Below are positions 29,699 through 38,979 of a stretch of DNA of 64,000 bases, in pieces (positions within the stretch are counted from its first letter, which is position 1; each line of letters begins with the position of its first letter). The DNA is from Bifidobacterium asteroides (GTDB taxonomy: Bacteria > Actinomycetota > Actinomycetes > Actinomycetales > Bifidobacteriaceae). The translations under genes and the position numbers were made by a program. The notes beneath the pieces were generated by a model. The model searched no databases, was not told where the DNA came from, and saw only the letters and a program-made list of their open reading frames with translations. The DNA is taken from positions 1,550,001 through 1,614,000 of the forward strand of contig NZ_CP132384.1 of assembly GCF_030758775.1 (NCBI RefSeq), given 5' to 3'.

Positions 29699-31231
29699 TT
29701 ACCGAAGCGAATCCAAAGCTGGATATAGACGCCGGAACCGGCTGTAACCGGCATCGTACACTTGACGGTTCGCACCGTCGGGAGAATAGACGCCTCCTGC
29801 AAGGTTCGCCTCCACCAACTCCTCCAAGGCTTGCAAATCAGGCTGTGAAGAAGAGCTGGTCTGCTTGCCAACAGAGACCAGTTGGGCCAGGGCCACGGCA
29901 GGCATGAGATGAGCATCATCAAGCACCTGAACGGGCGCGTCAAGGATATCCGCCAACATCTGGCACCATTGGGGTTCGCGGGTGCCGCCACCAATCAGGG
30001 TGACGCGTTCGATAGGCGTGCCCAGCAGGTCAAGCCCCTGACGAATCGAATAAGACACGCCTTCCAGCGCGGCTCTGGCAAGGTCGCAGGCCTCGGTCTC
30101 GGAAGAAATCCCGACATAGGCTCCGCGAATCGAAGGGTTCATCATAGGGAAGCGCTCCCCCACCAGATAGGGCATGCAAATCACGCCGCGTGCCCCTGCA
30201 GGGCTGGATTCCAACAAATACCCCATGCGCTGATAGAGGTCGCTGTCGCCCTTGGTCGGACTGCCCCCCGCAAAGACTCCTGTGGCCCAAGCATGCACGT
30301 TGCCGGCATTCAAGAAAGGCACTGTATTGACAATGCTGTCAGTGCCCAGATAGGCCAGATTGACCATTCCAGGGCGATCAGTCACAGCCCGGTCTGTCAC
30401 CGTAGCGATCCACCCGGATGTGCCCAAGTTGATATTGAACTGACCGGGATGGAATACCCCGCCGCCCAAGGTAGATGCGCCAGCATCCCCCATTCCCGCA
30501 TAGACCGTGGTTCCCGGAGCAAATCCCGTGGCAGCGGATGCACCCGGCGTGCTGATGCCGACGCTTTCCCATGGCCAATAGAGTTCCGGGAAGATTGCGG
30601 CATCCACGCCTGCTGCCTCCAGGATGTCCCTTCTCCACTTCTGCGAGTGCAGATCCATGGCGCCTGCCGTCGAGCAGGCCGTCATATCGCCGCAGTAGAC
30701 ACCGGTCAGCCACCAAATCAGATAATCCTTGGCATCGATGAGCACATGGCGAACCTGCGCATACCGGTCGGGCTGATGCCTCGACATCCACATCAGTTTG
30801 GCCACCGGCAGGGACCCGTCGCACGGGTTCCCCACTACGGCGCAGAAGGACTCAGCCCCATAGATTTCAGTCAGCTCCGCCGACTCTTCTTCGGCCCTGC
30901 CGTCCGCGTACAGGATCGCCGGCCCGACGGGCTGTCCCTGCGCGTCCAGAGCAATCAGGTCCTGCATCTGTCCGCTCATGATGATGCCGGTGACCTGGTC
31001 GCTCTTGAAGTGATCGATGCTCCGCCCGGCTTTGGACAAAAGGTCACGGGACACCTCGATGAAGGCCTGCAACCAATCCTCGGGATTCTGCTCGATACGC
31101 CCATCACCTGTGTCAATCGGCAGAAAGCCGCTGGACGCGCAGACCCTGGCGGAACCCTGGTCATCCACAAGAACGGCCTTGACCTGCGTGGTCCCCACGT
31201 CGAATGCGGCTGTATAGGTCATACCGGTCAT
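29699..31231 (-). CDS. xylB: Xylulokinase-type FGGY carbohydrate kinase
   Basis: A 510-residue sugar kinase of the FGGY family. Motifs are AAFDVGTTQVKAVLVD at the N-terminus, SGQMQDLIALD, GMGDAGASTLG and the ATP-site VTLIGGGTREPQWCQMLAD. It resembles bacterial xylulokinases, which feed xylulose 5-phosphate to the bifidobacterial phosphoketolase shunt; another pentulose or hexulose is possible. The start is uncertain between 31231 and 31222, both with a usable ribosome site. It follows the VOC gene on the same strand. Confidence 0.85.
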   Translation of the reverse strand: MTGMTYTAAFDVGTTQVKAVLVDDQGSARVCASSGFLPIDTGDGRIEQNPEDWLQAFIEVSRDLLSKAGRSIDHFKSDQVTGIIMSGQMQDLIALDAQGQPVGPAILYADGRAEEESAELTEIYGAESFCAVVGNPCDGSLPVAKLMWMSRHQPDRYAQVRHVLIDAKDYLIWWLTGVYCGDMTACSTAGAMDLHSQKWRRDILEAAGVDAAIFPELYWPWESVGISTPGASAATGFAPGTTVYAGMGDAGASTLGGGVFHPGQFNINLGTSGWIATVTDRAVTDRPGMVNLAYLGTDSIVNTVPFLNAGNVHAWATGVFAGGSPTKGDSDLYQRMGYLLESSPAGARGVICMPYLVGERFPMMNPSIRGAYVGISSETEACDLARAALEGVSYSIRQGLDLLGTPIERVTLIGGGTREPQWCQMLADILDAPVQVLDDAHLMPAVALAQLVSVGKQTSSSSQPDLQALEELVEANLAGGVYSPDGANRQVYDAGYSRFRRLYPALDSLR

Positions 31232-31288
31232 CCTAGGACTTCCCAACCGCCCGGATGCCGACATGATTCCGTATGTGGACCGACGCAC

Positions 31289-31675
31289 TTACCCCTGGGC
31301 CCCTGACCAGTCCACCACTGCTTCGACATTGTTCCCGTCCGGGTCCAAAACGAAAGCCGAATAGTAATGGGGGTGGTAATCGCGCAGTCCTGGAGCACCA
31401 TTGTCACGGCCCCCGGCGGCGAGCGCCGCCCTGTAAAAGGCATCCACCGTTGCGGCATCGGCAGCCCTGAAAGCTATATGGGTCACCGGCGAAGCAGTCC
31501 CATCCTCACTCGGTGTCAGATAGAAGTCCGAGTGGGCCCCGTCGTCCTCTGGGCCTAACCCAATAGTGGGCTCATGGTGGGCCTTGGCCACGTACCCCAA
31601 TGGCTCCAGGGCTTTGCTATAGAAATCGATGGAAGCCTGAATGTCCCGAACCTTCAGCGTCAGATGATCAATCAT
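31289..31675 (-). CDS. VOC (glyoxalase/bleomycin-resistance) superfamily protein
   Basis: A 128-residue single-domain VOC protein starting MIDHLTLKVRDIQASIDFYSKAL and ending FVLDPDGNNVEAVVD, the usual beta-alpha-beta-beta-beta ends. Metal-ligand candidates are the first His (residue 3), a central THIAF His and the last Glu. The start at MIDHL is preferred since the longer frame adds a non-homologous 32-residue extension. It lies between xylB and the EF-G-like gene. Substrate unknown. Confidence 0.82.
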   Translation of the reverse strand: MIDHLTLKVRDIQASIDFYSKALEPLGYVAKAHHEPTIGLGPEDDGAHSDFYLTPSEDGTASPVTHIAFRAADAATVDAFYRAALAAGGRDNGAPGLRDYHPHYYSAFVLDPDGNNVEAVVDWSGAQG

Positions 31676-31787
31676 GTCCGTAATTCTAGGTGACTCATCA
31701 ACCAACAATGGCAGACCGCCCAGAATGATCTTTTCCGCATGCCGCTCAGTGCTGGGGATAACCAAGCTCAATCATCAAGGCTGTGCT

Positions 31788-33770
31788 TCAGATGTATTGG
31801 CCGCCGGGCAGGTGCATGAAGTCCTCCACCTTGTTCCATTTGACCGGGTATCCTGCCCCGTGGGCGCAGAAGACCGAATCAGGGGTGTTCTCCAGGTCGG
31901 ACTCGGGGTCATAGCCGATGGAATCCACAAGAGCATCCTGGTCCTGGCAGGGACGATACCCGTTGAAGAAACAGGTCAGATGTCCGCGGCCGTGGGTGTA
32001 GGTGCTGACTTCGATGGCATAATCACGCATCTGTGATACCGGGGCATCTCCCTCCAGTTCAACCGTGTCCCCGTCTGCCTGAGGTTCCGAGAAGCTGCCC
32101 TTCATCCGGTAGATGTCCGACATAGCCCTGCCCAGATTCTCCTGCGGAAGGGCGAGCCTGAAGTGGTACCAGGGCTCCAGCAGAATACTGCTTGCCTTCA
32201 TCAGCCCCTGCCGGACGGCACGGTAGGTGGCCTGGCGGAAGTCTCCTCCCTCGGTGTGCTTGATATGCCCGCGGCCGTCCAGCAAGGTGATGCGCATGTC
32301 TGTGATGGGCGAACCTGTCAGGACGCCCAGATGCTCCTTCTCGGTCAGATGGGTCATGATGAGCCGCTGCCAATTGCCGTCCAAGCGGTCCAGGCTGCAG
32401 GTCGACGCGAAGCTGAGACCGCTGCCCGGCCCCGTAGGTTCCAGGAGCAGATGGACTTCGGCATAATGCCGGAGGGGCTCGAAATGTCCAACCCCTTCGA
32501 CGGGGGCCGCGATGGTCTCCCTATAGAGGATTCCGCCCTGGCTGAAGGAGACCTGCATGCCGAACCGCCGCTCCAGCTCCTCCTGGATCACCTCTAACTG
32601 GACCTGGCCCATCAGCCGTAAGTGAATCTCTTGAAGCTGCTCCTGCCAGACCACATGCAGCAGAGGATCCTCATCCTCAAGGATGCGCAAGGCCTTCAAC
32701 ACCTGATGCGGATCCAGCCCCTCAGCCGTCACTGCGTAGGTCAGCACCGGCTCCAGCACAGGCTCCAGATCCTTCCGCTCGCAGCCAAGCCCCTGTCCTG
32801 GATGTGTCAGATCAAGCCCGGTTGCAGCCACGACGCTCCCGGCCTGAGCGCAATCCGTCAGCCTATAAGCCGCTCCCGAATAGAGCCGAAGCTGGTCAAT
32901 CGTCTCGCTGATCTGTCTGTATCCTGTCTTCCCGGAACCTGATTGGCCTTCGGATCCATTGCACAAATCGGTAATCACGGACGACTTGACCGGCAGGTCG
33001 CCACCAGTCACCTTGAGCCAGGTCAGCCTGGCGCCTTTGTCATCATGCGATACCTTGAACACCCTTGCGCCGAACTCTCTGCCGTACCCAGGCGAAAAGG
33101 TGTACCGCTCCAGCCCTTCCATGAGGGCGTCTACCCCGTCCAGACGCAGGGCAGACCCAAGGAAGCAGGGAAAGAGACGACGCTCGGCAACCAGCCGTGC
33201 CAGGCTCTCATCAGATATGCCCTCGGTCTTGAGGTACTCATCCATGACGTCCTCATCGAGCAAGGCCACATCCTCCATATCGCCATGCTCAAGTCCACGG
33301 CTCAGATCGAAGCAGCCCGGAGACCAGCGCTGCTTGCAGCTTTGAAGAATGCGGGCAGCATCAGCTCCAGGGGCATCCAACTTGTTGACGAAAATGAAGG
33401 TGGGTACCTCGTAGCCTGCCAGAAGCCGCCAGAGCGTATCGACATACCCCTCTAATCCAGCGGTTGCATCGACGACCAGGAGGGCATAATCCAAGACTGA
33501 CAGGACCCGCTCCATCTCGGCCGAGAAATCGACATGGCCGGGTGTATCGATAAGGGTCAGCTCGACATCACGATAGGCCAGCCGGGCCGGTTTGGAGAAG
33601 ATGGTAATACCGCGTTGACGCTCCAAATCGTTGGTGTCCAGATAGGCGTCGCCATGATCCACCCTGCCCGGGCGGCGAATTTCCCCGCCTCGGTAGAGCA
33701 TGGCTTCCGAGAGCGTGGTCTTGCCGGCATCCACATGGGCCAGCATCCCCACCACTATCCTCTTGACCAC
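31788..33770 (-). CDS. Ribosomal-protection-type translational GTPase (TetM/TetW/Otr(A)-like)
   Basis: A 660-residue EF-G paralogue. G1 is AHVDAGKTT, G3 is DTPGHVDF and G4 is NKLD. Domain IV has LGVLTGSPITDMRITLLDGRGH and EGGDFRQATYRAVRQG. The C-terminus has SYTHGRGHL-like (TYTHGRGHL) and ENTPDSVFCAHGAGYPVKW. This is the family of tetracycline ribosomal protection proteins, but its base composition matches the chromosome and no mobile gene is near. It may be an intrinsic, uncharacterised member; whether it confers resistance cannot be told. Confidence 0.86.
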   Translation of the reverse strand: MVKRIVVGMLAHVDAGKTTLSEAMLYRGGEIRRPGRVDHGDAYLDTNDLERQRGITIFSKPARLAYRDVELTLIDTPGHVDFSAEMERVLSVLDYALLVVDATAGLEGYVDTLWRLLAGYEVPTFIFVNKLDAPGADAARILQSCKQRWSPGCFDLSRGLEHGDMEDVALLDEDVMDEYLKTEGISDESLARLVAERRLFPCFLGSALRLDGVDALMEGLERYTFSPGYGREFGARVFKVSHDDKGARLTWLKVTGGDLPVKSSVITDLCNGSEGQSGSGKTGYRQISETIDQLRLYSGAAYRLTDCAQAGSVVAATGLDLTHPGQGLGCERKDLEPVLEPVLTYAVTAEGLDPHQVLKALRILEDEDPLLHVVWQEQLQEIHLRLMGQVQLEVIQEELERRFGMQVSFSQGGILYRETIAAPVEGVGHFEPLRHYAEVHLLLEPTGPGSGLSFASTCSLDRLDGNWQRLIMTHLTEKEHLGVLTGSPITDMRITLLDGRGHIKHTEGGDFRQATYRAVRQGLMKASSILLEPWYHFRLALPQENLGRAMSDIYRMKGSFSEPQADGDTVELEGDAPVSQMRDYAIEVSTYTHGRGHLTCFFNGYRPCQDQDALVDSIGYDPESDLENTPDSVFCAHGAGYPVKWNKVEDFMHLPGGQYI

Positions 33771-33847
33771 CGGGGGCCTCCCTCACTCTTCGCATCTACA
33801 AGGTTCACATCTACAAGAACCAGACGCATATCCTATCTATGCGCACT

Positions 33848-34669
33848 CTATGGTCTGTCTGCCGAAACCTGATAAGTCAGGTCGTGGATGACCCGGCCGG
33901 CCTCAATCCCCTTACGCTCGAAATTGGTCACGATTCTGCCCTCGAACCGCTCCGACTCCATGAACATGGCATGAGGTAGGGATTCGGCCTGATCAGCCGT
34001 CCCCTTGCCTACATGTTGGGTGGGCAGACTGACTGGCAGAGTGCCCAGGTTTCTGAACCTCGGATTCTCATCCATCACCTCATGCACATGCAGAGCGTAA
34101 TCCTCGATGTCAGTTGCAATTCGCCAAAGGCCACCAGGCTCCAGACAATCCGCCAAGTCATCAGCCAGAGCCGGCTGGACCAGACGACGCTTGTGGTGCT
34201 TCATCTTGGGCCAGGGATCAGGAAAGAAGGTCCATACCTCCTTGATCAGTCCAGGATCCATTCGGGCCAGAAGGTCCGGGGCGTTGACCTGGGCAAGCCG
34301 CAGATTATCCAAGTCCGATTTACCGGCCATCAGCATGGTATGGGCCAACCCCGGCTGATAGACCTCCAGGGCCAGGTAGTTCCGATCAGGGTGTTCCCGG
34401 GCCGAGGCCACTACATTCTCTCCCTGGCCGGATCCGATCTCGACGATCAGCGGGGCCTGTCGCCCCCAGGCCGACCTGACCATTGCTGCATCACAACGCA
34501 GATCCTCGGCAACTGTCAACGAACCCTCAGCCTGGCCCAAATCGAGAAGGTATCTGGAGGAATACCGGGCCCAAGCCTTCGCCAGCCGTTCGCTGAGCTT
34601 CTCGGAGCGCCTCACATAGGAGACGATGGACCGCCTAGGGGCCTTGCTCTGTCTTTCTTCACTCATCAC
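33848..34669 (-). CDS. trmB: tRNA (guanine-N7)-methyltransferase
   Basis: SAM-dependent enzyme that makes m7G46 in the tRNA variable loop. The 273 residues contain [15 protein letters not shown] (SAM motif I), [11 protein letters not shown] and [17 protein letters not shown], the TrmB signature. The N-terminal extension is rich in Ser and Arg. Two adjacent Met codons could start the protein. It lies 77 bases upstream of the EF-G-like gene on the same strand. Confidence 0.93.
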   Translation of the reverse strand: MMSEERQSKAPRRSIVSYVRRSEKLSERLAKAWARYSSRYLLDLGQAEGSLTVAEDLRCDAAMVRSAWGRQAPLIVEIGSGQGENVVASAREHPDRNYLALEVYQPGLAHTMLMAGKSDLDNLRLAQVNAPDLLARMDPGLIKEVWTFFPDPWPKMKHHKRRLVQPALADDLADCLEPGGLWRIATDIEDYALHVHEVMDENPRFRNLGTLPVSLPTQHVGKGTADQAESLPHAMFMESERFEGRIVTNFERKGIEAGRVIHDLTYQVSADRP

Positions 34670-34815
34670 AGCTCATATATATCCTAGAAAATACAAACAA
34701 GCGGACATAGCGGGCACATGTTCTCGTGATATACTCAATCTAGAACAAAAAACAACAAAATGTTGCAAAACCGAACAGTCTCTTACGTACGATTTTCGAC
34801 AGGAAAGGCATGCGG

Positions 34816-35826
34816 ATGTCAGTTTTAGTTACAGGCGGCTGCGGGTATATCGGCGCCCATGTGGTCCACGCCCTGCATGAGGCCGGCAAGGAGGTCGTCG
34901 TGGTCGATGACCTCAGCTACGGAAAGCCCGACCGGATCGGCAATGCGAGGCTTTATGGCGCCGACGTGGCTGCACCTGGCGCCGATCAGCGCCTGGCTGA
35001 GATCATTGAGGAGAACAAGGTCGACTCGGTCATCCACTTCGCCGCCCGCAAGCAGGTGGGCGAGTCGGTGGAGAAGCCCATCTGGTACTACCGGCAGAAT
35101 CTGAACGGCATGATCAACGTCCTGTCCGCCATGGCAAAGACCAACGCCAAGAAGCTGGTCTTCTCCAGCTCGGCCGCAACATACGGCGAGCCTCCGGTCG
35201 ACGTGGTCCCTGAGGACGTGCAGCCCATGGTCCCCATCAACCCCTACGGCCAGACCAAGCTGGTCGGCGAGTGGATGGCCCGCGCCTGCGAGCAGCCTTA
35301 CGGCATCCGCTTCTGCGCCCTGCGCTACTTCAACGTGGCCGGCTGCGGACCGGTCAGCCTGGAGGACCCGGCTGTCCTCAACCTGATCCCCATGCTCTTC
35401 GACAGGCTGCGGCAGGGCAAGGCACCCGCCATCTTCGGCGACGACTACCCCACCCCCGACGGCACCTGCGTGCGAGACTACATTCACGTCTCCGACCTGG
35501 CCGATGCCCACATCGCTGCCTTGGACTACCTGGACCGCGACCAGCGCCGCTACGATGCCTTCAATGTGGGCACCGGCCAGGGCACATCCGTCCGCCAGAT
35601 CGTTGACGAGGTCAAGAAGGTGACGGGCCTGCCCTTCACTGAGGCCATCAAGCCCCGCCGCGCTGGCGATCCGCCGCACCTGATCGGCGACCCCACCCGA
35701 ATCAACACCGAGATGGGCTGGCATGCCAAGTATGGCGTCGAGGAGATCGTCGAATCTGCATGGAAGGCCTGGCAGGCCAACCCTGCCCACCACATCGACA
35801 CCGACGGCTGGCAGCAGCAAGACTAG
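34816..35826 (+). CDS. galE: UDP-glucose 4-epimerase
   Basis: NAD-dependent extended SDR that interconverts UDP-glucose and UDP-galactose in the Leloir pathway. The 336-residue protein begins MSVLVTGGCGYIGAHVVHAL. The catalytic segments are SSSAATYGE and PYGQTKLVGE (YxxxK). The ATG at 34816 is favoured over 34810 because AAAGG lies 7 bases upstream. The preceding 145 bases are A+T rich, with a TATACT hexamer at about 34731 as a possible -10. Confidence 0.95.
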   Translation: MSVLVTGGCGYIGAHVVHALHEAGKEVVVVDDLSYGKPDRIGNARLYGADVAAPGADQRLAEIIEENKVDSVIHFAARKQVGESVEKPIWYYRQNLNGMINVLSAMAKTNAKKLVFSSSAATYGEPPVDVVPEDVQPMVPINPYGQTKLVGEWMARACEQPYGIRFCALRYFNVAGCGPVSLEDPAVLNLIPMLFDRLRQGKAPAIFGDDYPTPDGTCVRDYIHVSDLADAHIAALDYLDRDQRRYDAFNVGTGQGTSVRQIVDEVKKVTGLPFTEAIKPRRAGDPPHLIGDPTRINTEMGWHAKYGVEEIVESAWKAWQANPAHHIDTDGWQQQD

Positions 35827-35898
35827 GCAGCGACGCGCCGGGGCTTGCATTCCTCCGGCGCTCATGTAAACTTTCCTCTTGGCTGTTCAAGCAGCCTC

Positions 35899-35972
35899 GG
35901 CTCCGTAGCTCAGTTGGTTAGAGCGCCGCCCTGTCACGGCGGAGGTCACCGGTTCAAGTCCGGCCGGAGTCG
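35899..35972 (+). tRNA. tRNA-Asp(GTC)
   Basis: A 74-nt cloverleaf. The acceptor is GGCTCCG/CGGAGTC and the anticodon stem is CCGCC/GGCGG with loop CTGTCAC (GTC). The discriminator is G and CCA is not encoded. It sits 73 bases after galE. Confidence 0.95.
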
Positions 35973-36019
35973 CTGGGAATGGTCTGACCCGGTTTTTCCG
36001 GGTCTTTTCGACTGTTCAT

Positions 36020-36095
36020 GGCTCTGTAGCTCAGTTGGTAGAGCGAGCGACTGAAAATCGCTAGGTCAACGGTTCGATCCCGCTCGGAGCCACCA
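36020..36095 (+). tRNA. tRNA-Phe(GAA)
   Basis: A 73-nt cloverleaf plus an encoded CCA. The acceptor is GGCTCTG/CGGAGCC, the anticodon loop is CTGAAAA (GAA) and the discriminator is A. It lies 47 bases after tRNA-Asp and is probably co-transcribed with it. Confidence 0.95.
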
Positions 36096-36099
36096 GCCA

Positions 36100-36137
36100 T
36101 TAAGCCCCTGAGATTCTTAAGGAATCCAGGGGCTTAA
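36100..36137. terminator. Bidirectional terminator between tRNA-Phe and the phosphatase gene
   Basis: TTAAGCCCCTG (36100-36110) pairs with CAGGGGCTTAA (36127-36137), 11 bp, with ATT-rich flanks on both sides. It serves the tRNA pair from the left and the minus-strand phosphatase-dfrA-thyA group from the right. Confidence 0.85.
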
Positions 36138-36161
36138 TTGATATTTGCGTTCATCGATCGT

Positions 36162-36701
36162 TCACGACAGCTGACGCGTCACCCAATCGACGATGTAGGG
36201 CGCCGTGTGCTCGATTTGATCGATGGCCACCTCGAACTCATGGGGGCCGCCATACCAAGGGTCCACTAGGTCGATTTGGCTCTCCCGGCCCGGTGCCGGC
36301 TTGGGCAGATCCGGGTCAAAGCTACGGTACAGGTGAACAGCGGATCGCTTGCCTGAGGGCAACAGACGCAGCAGGGCTCGCATATGGTCGGCCGTCATGG
36401 GCAGCAGCAGGTCGGCGTCTTCGGCCTCCTCCCGGGTGATCCGGTGGGCGAAGTGGTCAGCCGGCACCTCATAGCCCCGCTCGCGCAGAACTTTCTGAGC
36501 ACGTCGATCTATGGGGTTGCCGAACTCCTCGTCACTGACTCCGCTGGATTCCACCCTGACCTGATCCTCATCCAGTCCGCGATCTTGGAAGAACTTGCGC
36601 AGGATGACCTCAGCCATGGGCGACCGGCAGATGTTGCCGGTGCAGACGGTCATGACGTTGTAGGGACCCCGTGAGGCCTTTCCTTCAGAATCCTGGCCCA
36701 T
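36162..36701 (-). CDS. Low-molecular-weight protein-tyrosine phosphatase
   Basis: A 179-residue cysteine phosphatase with the P-loop VCTGNICRSP (C-X5-R) and the general-acid Asp in LVDPWYGG. The protein starts MGQDSEGKASRG. Its ATG shares one base with the dfrA stop codon (TGATG), with AAGGTG upstream. In actinobacteria such enzymes often counter a tyrosine kinase for surface polysaccharide; no kinase is seen here. Confidence 0.92.
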   Translation of the reverse strand: MGQDSEGKASRGPYNVMTVCTGNICRSPMAEVILRKFFQDRGLDEDQVRVESSGVSDEEFGNPIDRRAQKVLRERGYEVPADHFAHRITREEAEDADLLLPMTADHMRALLRLLPSGKRSAVHLYRSFDPDLPKPAPGRESQIDLVDPWYGGPHEFEVAIDQIEHTAPYIVDWVTRQLS

Positions 36702-37369
36702 CAACGCACCTTCCCATAGGTGATGTACCGGAACCGCGGGATTGCAGCCGCCTGATCCGGTTTCGCAGGGGTCATCCATTGGCTCTCGTCGCGCACCTGC
36801 CAGAACCGCTTGCTGACCAGCTCCTCCATATCGGGCACAAAGACATCAGCTGGAGTCCGCAGATCCAGATCCGTCACGTAGGCGGCATCAGCCAGCGGGA
36901 AGAAGGTGCTGAAGACCCCTGCGCCGCCGATGACCCAGATTTCACTGCGATCCATCCCATCGTCGGGAATGGCTTCCTGCCTGGCCAGCTCAAGAGCATC
37001 GTCAGCCGCAGATACCACCGTGGCACCTGGTGCCCGAAACCCTGGATCACTGGACAGAATGATGTTGTCCCTCTTGGGCAGAGGCCGCTCCCCCATGGAG
37101 ACCCAGGTTCGCCTCCCCATGATGACAGGATGGGAGACGGTCAGCTCCTTGAAGTGCCGCATGTCCTCGCTCAGATGCCAGGGCAATGCATTGTGGTAAC
37201 CAATGGCGCCGCGCCTACCGTCAGTGGCCTGCGCCTGCGCCCAGATCATATTGACCGATGAGCGGCGACCTATCTCTTCTTCCTGATGCCGCCATTCCTC
37301 ATCACCTAAAAGCCCGGCCTGACCGGGCTCGGGTTCGTGATAGCCGCTTCGACTATTGTCATGCTCCAT
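36701..37369 (-). CDS. dfrA: Dihydrofolate reductase
   Basis: Reduces dihydrofolate to tetrahydrofolate with NADPH, recycling the product of thymidylate synthase. The 222-residue protein has an unusual hydrophilic N-terminal extension of about 38 residues. The core begins NMIWAQAQATDGRRGAIG; the LPWHLSEDMRHFKELT and VIMGRRTW motifs follow. It lies 89 bases downstream of thyA. Presence of thyA-dfrA alongside a decayed folB-folK suggests folate is used but may need to be acquired. Confidence 0.93.
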   Translation of the reverse strand: MEHDNSRSGYHEPEPGQAGLLGDEEWRHQEEEIGRRSSVNMIWAQAQATDGRRGAIGYHNALPWHLSEDMRHFKELTVSHPVIMGRRTWVSMGERPLPKRDNIILSSDPGFRAPGATVVSAADDALELARQEAIPDDGMDRSEIWVIGGAGVFSTFFPLADAAYVTDLDLRTPADVFVPDMEELVSKRFWQVRDESQWMTPAKPDQAAAIPRFRYITYGKVR

Positions 37370-37458
37370 CTGTTGCGTTCACTCCTCATAGCGAGTAGAT
37401 ATACGAGTACATTCTAATCTGCGGATCCGACGGTGCCCGTATTCCGCTCACCGCACCA

Positions 37459-38334
37459 TCAGACTGCCACAGGGGCCTTGATGGCGGGGTGGCAGTGATA
37501 GTCCACCATCTCGAAGTCTTCGTACTGATAGGAGAAGATCGAGTCAGCCTTGCGGATGCGGATGGTCGGGTAAGGATAGGGCTTGCGCGACAGCTGCTCC
37601 AGAACCTGCTCCACATGGTTGTCGTAGACGTGGCAGTCGCCGCCGGTCCAGACGAACTCCCCAGGCTCAAGATCGGCCTGCTGGGCCATCATCAGAGTCA
37701 GCAAGGCGTAGGAGGCGATGTTGAAAGGCACCCCCAGGAACATGTCGCAGGAGCGCTGATAGAGCTGGCAGCTCAGCCTGCCGTCGGCCACATAGAACTG
37801 GAAGAGCGCATGGCAAGGAGGCAGGGCCATGCTGTCAACCTGGGCCGGATTCCAAGCAGTGACGATCATTCGACGGGAGTCCGGGTGGGTACGAATCAAA
37901 TCCAGCACCTTGGCGATCTGGTCGATGGTGTGATGGGGGTCCTCCGGCGTCGGAGCGGGCCAGCTGCGCCACTGGACCCCATAGACCGGTCCCAGGTCCC
38001 CTGTTTCCGGATCGGCCCACTCGTCCCAGATATGCACGCGATTCTCCTGCAGCCAACGCACGTTCTGCGAGCCCTTGAGGAACCAAAGCAGCTCGTAGGC
38101 GATGCCACGGAAATAGACCTTCTTGGTGGTGATCAGCGGGAAGGAATGCGACAGATCGAAGCGCATCTGCCTCCCGAACAGAGAGATGGTCCCGGTACCC
38201 GTCCTGTCGGACTTCAGGGTGCCCTCGCGCAGGATGGTGCGCACCAGATCCTCATAGGGGGTGGGAATGTCCGAGTCGGGACGCTCGGGGATGCGTGTGC
38301 GGATACGTTGCAGTTCTTCGGAAGTCAAGGCCAT
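37459..38334 (-). CDS. thyA: Thymidylate synthase
   Basis: Methylates dUMP to dTMP using methylene-tetrahydrofolate. The 291 residues show the N-terminal [19 protein letters not shown] motif, the active-site Cys in [12 protein letters not shown], and [19 protein letters not shown]. It is the first gene of a thyA-dfrA-phosphatase run. The start [10 protein letters not shown] is the only plausible one. Confidence 0.97.
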   Translation of the reverse strand: MALTSEELQRIRTRIPERPDSDIPTPYEDLVRTILREGTLKSDRTGTGTISLFGRQMRFDLSHSFPLITTKKVYFRGIAYELLWFLKGSQNVRWLQENRVHIWDEWADPETGDLGPVYGVQWRSWPAPTPEDPHHTIDQIAKVLDLIRTHPDSRRMIVTAWNPAQVDSMALPPCHALFQFYVADGRLSCQLYQRSCDMFLGVPFNIASYALLTLMMAQQADLEPGEFVWTGGDCHVYDNHVEQVLEQLSRKPYPYPTIRIRKADSIFSYQYEDFEMVDYHCHPAIKAPVAV

Positions 38335-38477
38335 GCGGCCATACTATCAAGTCCTCGGTCAGCTGAGCGCGCCCCGGTGACGAATCGCCAAGTCCGGGTT
38401 AGATTGGAGGAGCAGGTCCGGCCACAGGGTCGGATCCGGATGGCGCACCCGGGCGGGTGCCGGACAAGGAGGAACAG

Positions 38478-38891
38478 ATGGGCAAGAGACTTTGGGTCGA
38501 ACGCGACAAGGACGGTACCTGGAACGCCTATGGCGACAATGGAGCGCACATCACCTTCGGCAAGGGCGAGGATCAGTTTAACCCCGGTGATCTGATGAAG
38601 ATCGCTCTGGCCGCCTGCGGAGCCCTCTCCAGCCAGTTCGCCGTGGAGAGCGCCCTAGGCAAGGGCAAGGGGGCGAAAATCGTGGTGGACGGCACCTATG
38701 ACGCCGACGACGACGCCTACCTGAGCTTCGACGAGCAGGTGGACGTCGATGCCACTTCTGCCAGGTTGGCCCAGGATGATGCAGACAAGCTGGAGGAGCG
38801 GGTCCGCCGCCATATAGCCAAGTCCTGCACCGTGGCCCACACCTACCAGAGGGAGACACCGGTCAGGATCTCCGTCAAGGTTCGCCACTGA
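38478..38891 (+). CDS. OsmC/Ohr family protein
   Basis: A 137-residue OsmC-fold protein. The two redox cysteines are in LAACGALSSQF and KSCTVAHTY, so it is a likely thiol-dependent (hydro)peroxidase. GGAGG lies 6 bases before the ATG. It starts divergently from thyA and ends convergently with the universal stress protein gene. Family members remove organic peroxides; substrate unknown. Confidence 0.88.
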   Translation: MGKRLWVERDKDGTWNAYGDNGAHITFGKGEDQFNPGDLMKIALAACGALSSQFAVESALGKGKGAKIVVDGTYDADDDAYLSFDEQVDVDATSARLAQDDADKLEERVRRHIAKSCTVAHTYQRETPVRISVKVRH

Positions 38892-38908
38892 TCTGACGAC
38901 AATAAAGA

Positions 38909-38949
38909 AGCGGGAACCTCCAGGTTCTTTGAACTCGGGGGTTCCCGCT
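38909..38949. terminator. Bidirectional terminator between osmC and usp
   Basis: AGCGGGAACC (38909-38918) pairs with GGTTCCCGCT (38940-38949), with a further AGGTTC/GAACTC pair inside. T-rich flank on the minus strand (TTCTTTATTG). Confidence 0.82.
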
Positions 38950-38979
38950 CTTCGTCGGGGCAGCCGCTGAATCGACTGC

